From NCBI RefSeq assembly GCF_000003605.2, contig NW_003132358.1:177828-210356 (forward strand): DNA of 32,529 bases, written 5' to 3'. A program made the translations under genes and the position numbers. This document shows, piece after piece, positions 28,392 to 32,529 of this stretch; position 1 is the first letter of the stretch, and every line of letters starts with the position of its first letter. The DNA comes from Saccoglossus kowalevskii. Its lineage: Eukaryota; Hemichordata; Enteropneusta; Harrimaniidae. Below the pieces are notes generated by a model. That model ran no database searches. It was not told where the DNA came from and was given only the letters and a program-made list of their open reading frames with translations.

Positions 28392-29411
28392 ATGGAGGGT
28401 AACGCAACCGAACTGACGGGGTTCACCGATGAAGCGAAAGCGGGAGTAGGACTAGTAACTGTTGCATTAGCGATCCTGACTGTGGCGCTCAATAGTTTGG
28501 CCATCGTTTCGTTTGTAGTGTTCTCGTCATTACGAGACAAATCATCGGATTTTCTCATTCTGAACCTTGCTGTCACGGATTTATTGCTCGGTTTACTTGT
28601 TCTGCCGTTTAGTATCGCCCGCAAGATGCAGGGAGAATGGTACTTCGGTTCCGTGACGTGCAAACTATGGCGCAGCTTCGATGTGTGCCTGTGCCTCCAG
28701 ACGTTGTGGACAGCGATGTTTATAAGCGTTGACAAGTACGTGTACACGTCGCATCCTCAGCGGTACACGGTCATTGTTACAACCATGCGTCTGCGGATCA
28801 TTATAGTTTCGTCATGGTGCGTTGCCGTGGCATTCTCTTTTATACTGAACATGACAGATATTGCAATAGATCGCACCAGCGTTACACTTGTTCCACCTGA
28901 TTCGTGTATGTATGTGCTTGATTCTCGTTACGCCGTATCGGCTTTCTTCGTTAACTTCGCCTGCCCGTCCCTGGTCATACTGGGGACTAGCTACCACACC
29001 TTCCGGGCTGTGAATCAGCAACACAGGCAAGTGGAGGCCCTGATGTCGAATAATGCTCTTCACGTCAGAGGGCAAGGGATACAAGCAGACAGTCATCAAT
29101 TATCGGAAGTGAAATCAATCAAAGCGTTATCTGTACTCCTAACAATACTTGTGGTCATGTGGTCGCCGCGATTCGTCGTGTTATTCGTGGACGCGGTATG
29201 CTACTGTGTACATCCCGTACTTTTGGAGACGTGTACATGGATAGGATACTGTAACTCGGTTGTCAACCCGATGCTATACGCCTTTAACGATAGGTATCGG
29301 AAAGCGTATAGGAAACTACTACATTGTGATTTCCACTCCGAGGTTTTAGATGACTCTGATCAACATATGAATCCTATTGCTGGTGTATCCAGACCCAATC
29401 CCAAACCATAA
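28392..29411 (+). CDS. Intronless class A GPCR, biogenic-amine-receptor-like
   Basis: Seven-transmembrane receptor of 339 residues, expected at the plasma membrane. The first ATG of the open frame (28392, AACATGG context) gives a short N-terminus with a glycosylation site at N4. Landmarks: N34 (1.50), D63 in NLAVTD (2.50), C90 (3.25), D97 (3.32, the amine-binding Asp of aminergic receptors), DKY at 114-116 in place of DRY, W142 (4.50), C172 in loop 2, P192 (5.50), W257-S-P259 (6.48-6.50), W283 and Y286 (7.40, 7.43), NPMLY at 292-296 (7.49-7.53), then a helix-8-like segment with C312 as a possible palmitoylation site. Loop 3 is short, about 35 residues. Odd points: MWSP replaces CWxP, and R260 (6.51) sits where aminergic receptors usually have Phe. 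The amine class is inferred; the ligand is unknown. A single coding exon is complete from start to TAA. Confidence 0.94.
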   Translation: MEGNATELTGFTDEAKAGVGLVTVALAILTVALNSLAIVSFVVFSSLRDKSSDFLILNLAVTDLLLGLLVLPFSIARKMQGEWYFGSVTCKLWRSFDVCLCLQTLWTAMFISVDKYVYTSHPQRYTVIVTTMRLRIIIVSSWCVAVAFSFILNMTDIAIDRTSVTLVPPDSCMYVLDSRYAVSAFFVNFACPSLVILGTSYHTFRAVNQQHRQVEALMSNNALHVRGQGIQADSHQLSEVKSIKALSVLLTILVVMWSPRFVVLFVDAVCYCVHPVLLETCTWIGYCNSVVNPMLYAFNDRYRKAYRKLLHCDFHSEVLDDSDQHMNPIAGVSRPNPKP

Positions 29412-32103
29412 TATTTCGCGCGAACTAACTTCCAAAATTGTAATTACAACCGGGAATTAGCGTCTGTAAAATTACAATCACATTCTGTTGATGACAACCG
29501 AGGTGTTAATTATCTTTATATAGGATTTGCCACGACGAACGCGAGGTTTGTTCCTTGTAAATAGCTCCTTGAAATGCGAAAACAAGTGATGTATTAGTAT
29601 GTTTTGCTTTGTACCGTGACAGGGAGAGGATTAACTATTCACCATTATTCAATAGATTACCACCGGTTAACGTTCTCTGACAACTTTCGTAGCTCTCTGT
29701 CCGCCATTTTGTGTTGTAATTTATCAATGTGCCAATGTTTACGAGGGAATGGTATTTAAATAAATAGGTTATGTTTCATATATGCAGAAGGAACCGTCCG
29801 AATTTCAAATTGAAATTGAAAATAAATTGCGTCTGATTTCTGTGAATGTGTCCGTGGTTATCTATAGTACGATTGTAACGTAGTATGATGTGGAGACAAA
29901 TTATGGTCTTTGAATAATGCGCTTGAGGCGCATGCGCGACACGCAGGAAACTGACTGTAAACCCGCAAGTCTCCTCTTCACGCGAATGGAACCCCGCAGG
30001 CAGTCCACTGAAAATAAAATCCATAGCCGAGGGAGGGTAATTAGCCTTAGATTATTATTTGTTCTAGCATGTCCAAGGATGAATTAGCATTCTGTAAACT
30101 CTATTTTGACTTTGTTATTTGAATACAAATCATTTCGCAACGATGTTTCCTCATTTAAATACGTGAAACAGGGATATCCCAAGACCCGGCACGAGACAAG
30201 GCTAGCTAAAACTAATCCACTCTACGCTGCAGTCGACTCTACGCCCGGTGTTTGTGCTTTAGTCAGTTGTCAATGGGTATCCATCCACTGATCCATTCAC
30301 GCTGACACGACTTTATTACGCGCAGAAAAACATTCTCCGTTGCCATGTGAACGCCTCATGGAAATTAAACAAATTAGACAACCAACAACGATTGCTAGAC
30401 TCTGCGGCGTCACGGCATAGTTCTGAAATGAAAATATTTCATACTGTTTTCATTTTATTACTTGATAATACAAATTGGCTCTTTCGCTGAGATGTTATGG
30501 TCTTTTCTATGACGTAATTTCCTATGCGAGTTGGGTTTAAGATAATTATTGTGAAGATCCACCCATGGAGAGTGACAGTATAATTACAGCAGTGTGAATA
30601 GACAGTATGTGGCAGAGAAAGCGTTGCGAGGAGTTTGCCGCTAATGATGCCCAGAAGGCCCAGGCGTCTTGTAACTTAGACGTATATCCAAGCACACCAC
30701 TGCGAATACTAATAAAGCTTAGCAAAAGTCACTGTACTATACGATATTATCAAACGTATGTACATTTCAAATAACATAACAGATTTTTTTTTTTGGCTAA
30801 CTGCCACGATTTACGTTGCATAAGTACCAGCGGTCCAAAAACGACGGACATCATAGTTCTCAAATCTGCTCATTGAATGTGGAATACTTTGACTGTTAGG
30901 TGTTCTATTGTATTGTGCTTCACAAAGTATAACGACAATGATCATAGTAAAAAAATTGTATATGATCATAAAAGGAAAGCGAAACTTTCTGAAAATTTAA
31001 AGGTTAAATATTATATTCTATTTGGAGATATGGCGTTTTAAATAAAATCAACACGTTGCAAAATAAACATGACGAAACAGACAACAAATAGATTTCCCTG
31101 CCTGGGATTTGAAATCATACTATCCGATGGCACTAGCCTCAAAGTGCTATCTAAGTGAACTCGCAAAATATTTGTTCATTTCTGTTTAATGTGCATTGTA
31201 ACCGTATATTGATGCTCGAAATCGACAGCTGAATCGCAATACGCTAATCAACATCGGAGTTATTATGCGTGATGTCATTCAATTATTCAACTGCTGTCAT
31301 GGCAACCTATGCCTTCAGATGGTTTAAGCCATCGGCGAGTGACAAGACTCAGATACATTTATCGTCGGTTGATCACATCATATTAAGGTGGAAAATGCGA
31401 TATAATTCGTTTATACAGCACGCAAGCATGCTGATAATACCTCATCTCAGATGTCTTTTTAAATAAGTCGAAAAGCCAAATAACGATTGAAACATTTTGT
31501 CTTGCTTTTAATTTGATTTCAGATTTTAGATTTGAAATTGTATGTTCCCATTTACGGCGGCATTTGTATCACTGATCTATAGATCAAGGCAGCTCGAATG
31601 TAATTTCACTTGTATGTAGCTTTCAATCGCCCGAGAGAATTGTGATTACTCCAGCGTAAACAGATTACGATCGCTTAAGCTTACGCGGTGGACAACGCGG
31701 AAGATTAATGCTGCCAGTTTATCAGCATCCTCCTCGCTCGCGATTTTGTCATTTGAGGAAAGAATCCCATCCCATCCAAGTGAATCATAATTCAAATCCT
31801 TGAAAATCGCCTTTGTCACGATGTTTGACTTAAAAAAAAAATAAGTAGCTCATTTCAAACATGACCAAATTGACAGCTTCGCCACAAAGTGAATAACTAA
31901 ATGAGTTTTTAGTATTCTGGTTGCCACGTTACTGAGCGCACGCCAGCTCCGACACCGGGTTATGACGATGGCTACTTGTATTAGCAGTCGATCATGAGTT
32001 TGCTAGCTGCTATAATTTATTTTGTACGGGTAATCGCACTATTTAGACGACGCGTTTAGTGGAGTTAATCTGAAAGTTAACCGACGGACATCCCACACGT
32101 CGT
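29412..32103. other. Downstream flank of the GPCR, no gene recognised
   Basis: No family-like ORF, RNA gene or long repeat was seen. AATAAA-type signals after the stop are not close enough or distinctive enough to place the transcript end. Confidence 0.55.
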
Positions 32104-32268
32104 TTAAAACGGGAGGGTTGTCACCTGCGCACGCGCGGGAATTGAGTCCCAAGCGACTATAACAACACACACCAAAAACGCAAAGGCTCATGGGTAAACG
32201 TTTATTTGTAAACAATGACACGCTATGGCCATCTGACGCATGCGCATGTGACGACTCCCCCGCTTTAA
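32104..32268. mobile_element. TTAA-flanked MITE (piggyBac-type), copy 2
   Basis: 165 bp, same orientation as the copy at 25643-25804 and about 85-90% alike by eye. It starts TTAAAACGGGAGGG and ends CCCCCGCTTTAA. Shared blocks include GGGAATTGAGTCCCAAGCGA, TTTGTAAACAATGACACGCT and ACGACTCCCCCGCTTTAA. Confidence 0.9.
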
Positions 32269-32529
32269 CTGTGTTTTATATTGATTTATTATCAAGATTT
32301 TGTACACACACAATCGGGATTGGTACGTGCATAATTTGTAACTTCTGTGTAACTGAACCATGTGCCAATGATAAGATAAATCTATGATGTTTACTATGAT
32401 GTCAGTAAACTCGGGCAGTTTTCAACAGATATTCATGAAATCACAGTTGAGTCGAAGCATATATACGGCACAGAATTTGACACTACATATAAAAGCTGTT
32501 TTCTGATTGGTTTGACTGTTCGGTGTATG
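32269..32529. other. Window end, nothing recognised
   Basis: Non-coding, AT-rich. Confidence 0.5.

Noticed and set aside
1-32529. tRNA genes, rRNA, CRISPR arrays, prokaryotic operons
   Set aside because: No tRNA box B-like GGTTCGA with matching arms, no rRNA words and no regularly spaced identical repeats with unique spacers were seen. The window is eukaryotic nuclear DNA.

Overview
This is a metazoan genomic window. It is AT-rich, with introns, GT-AG splice sites, microsatellites, minisatellites, short terminal-inverted-repeat elements and a 5'-truncated LINE. The protein families and repeat style suggest a marine invertebrate; a hemichordate or cephalochordate is plausible, but the phylum cannot be settled from the sequence alone.

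Three protein genes can be supported. (1) 564-13306, + strand: six exons of TRAPPC5, the Bet3-family subunit of the TRAPP tethering complex. The first exon, with the start codon, lies upstream of the window. The exons join in phase into 165 residues colinear with about residue 23 to the C-terminus of the vertebrate protein. Intron 4 is about 9.1 kb and full of repeats. (2) 18065-22013, - strand: a selenoprotein P (SELENOP) gene in four coding exons. Read with UGA as selenocysteine it gives 505 residues: a signal peptide, a thioredoxin-like domain with a U-x-x-C centre (U58), a long Ser/Glu/Lys/Asp-rich region in place of the vertebrate His-rich part, and a short C-terminal tail with five further UGA codons ending U-C-E-U-C-U-C before UAG. 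A standard ORF call would truncate it at both ends. (3) 28392-29411, + strand: an intronless class A GPCR of 339 residues with biogenic-amine receptor hallmarks (D3.32, Y7.43) but an altered TM6 pocket.

Layout: TRAPPC5 and SELENOP converge on an intergenic stretch (13307-18064) that holds CTGTAAAA-type MITEs, a 30-bp tandem repeat, a CR1/L2-like LINE 3' end, a 90-bp hairpin and the presumed SELENOP 3' UTR. SELENOP and the GPCR diverge from 22014-28391, which holds a degenerate ~160-bp repeat array, simple repeats and one copy of a TTAA-flanked MITE. A second copy lies at 32104-32268. No other gene was recognised downstream of the GPCR.

The three genes have unrelated jobs: vesicle tethering, selenium transport or redox, and amine-type signalling. 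Nothing suggests co-function. The most interesting content is the SELENOP locus: six in-frame UGA codons, a hairpin just after the stop codon, and a decayed but still in-frame duplicate of the 3' part of exon 3, cut by a MITE inside intron 3.
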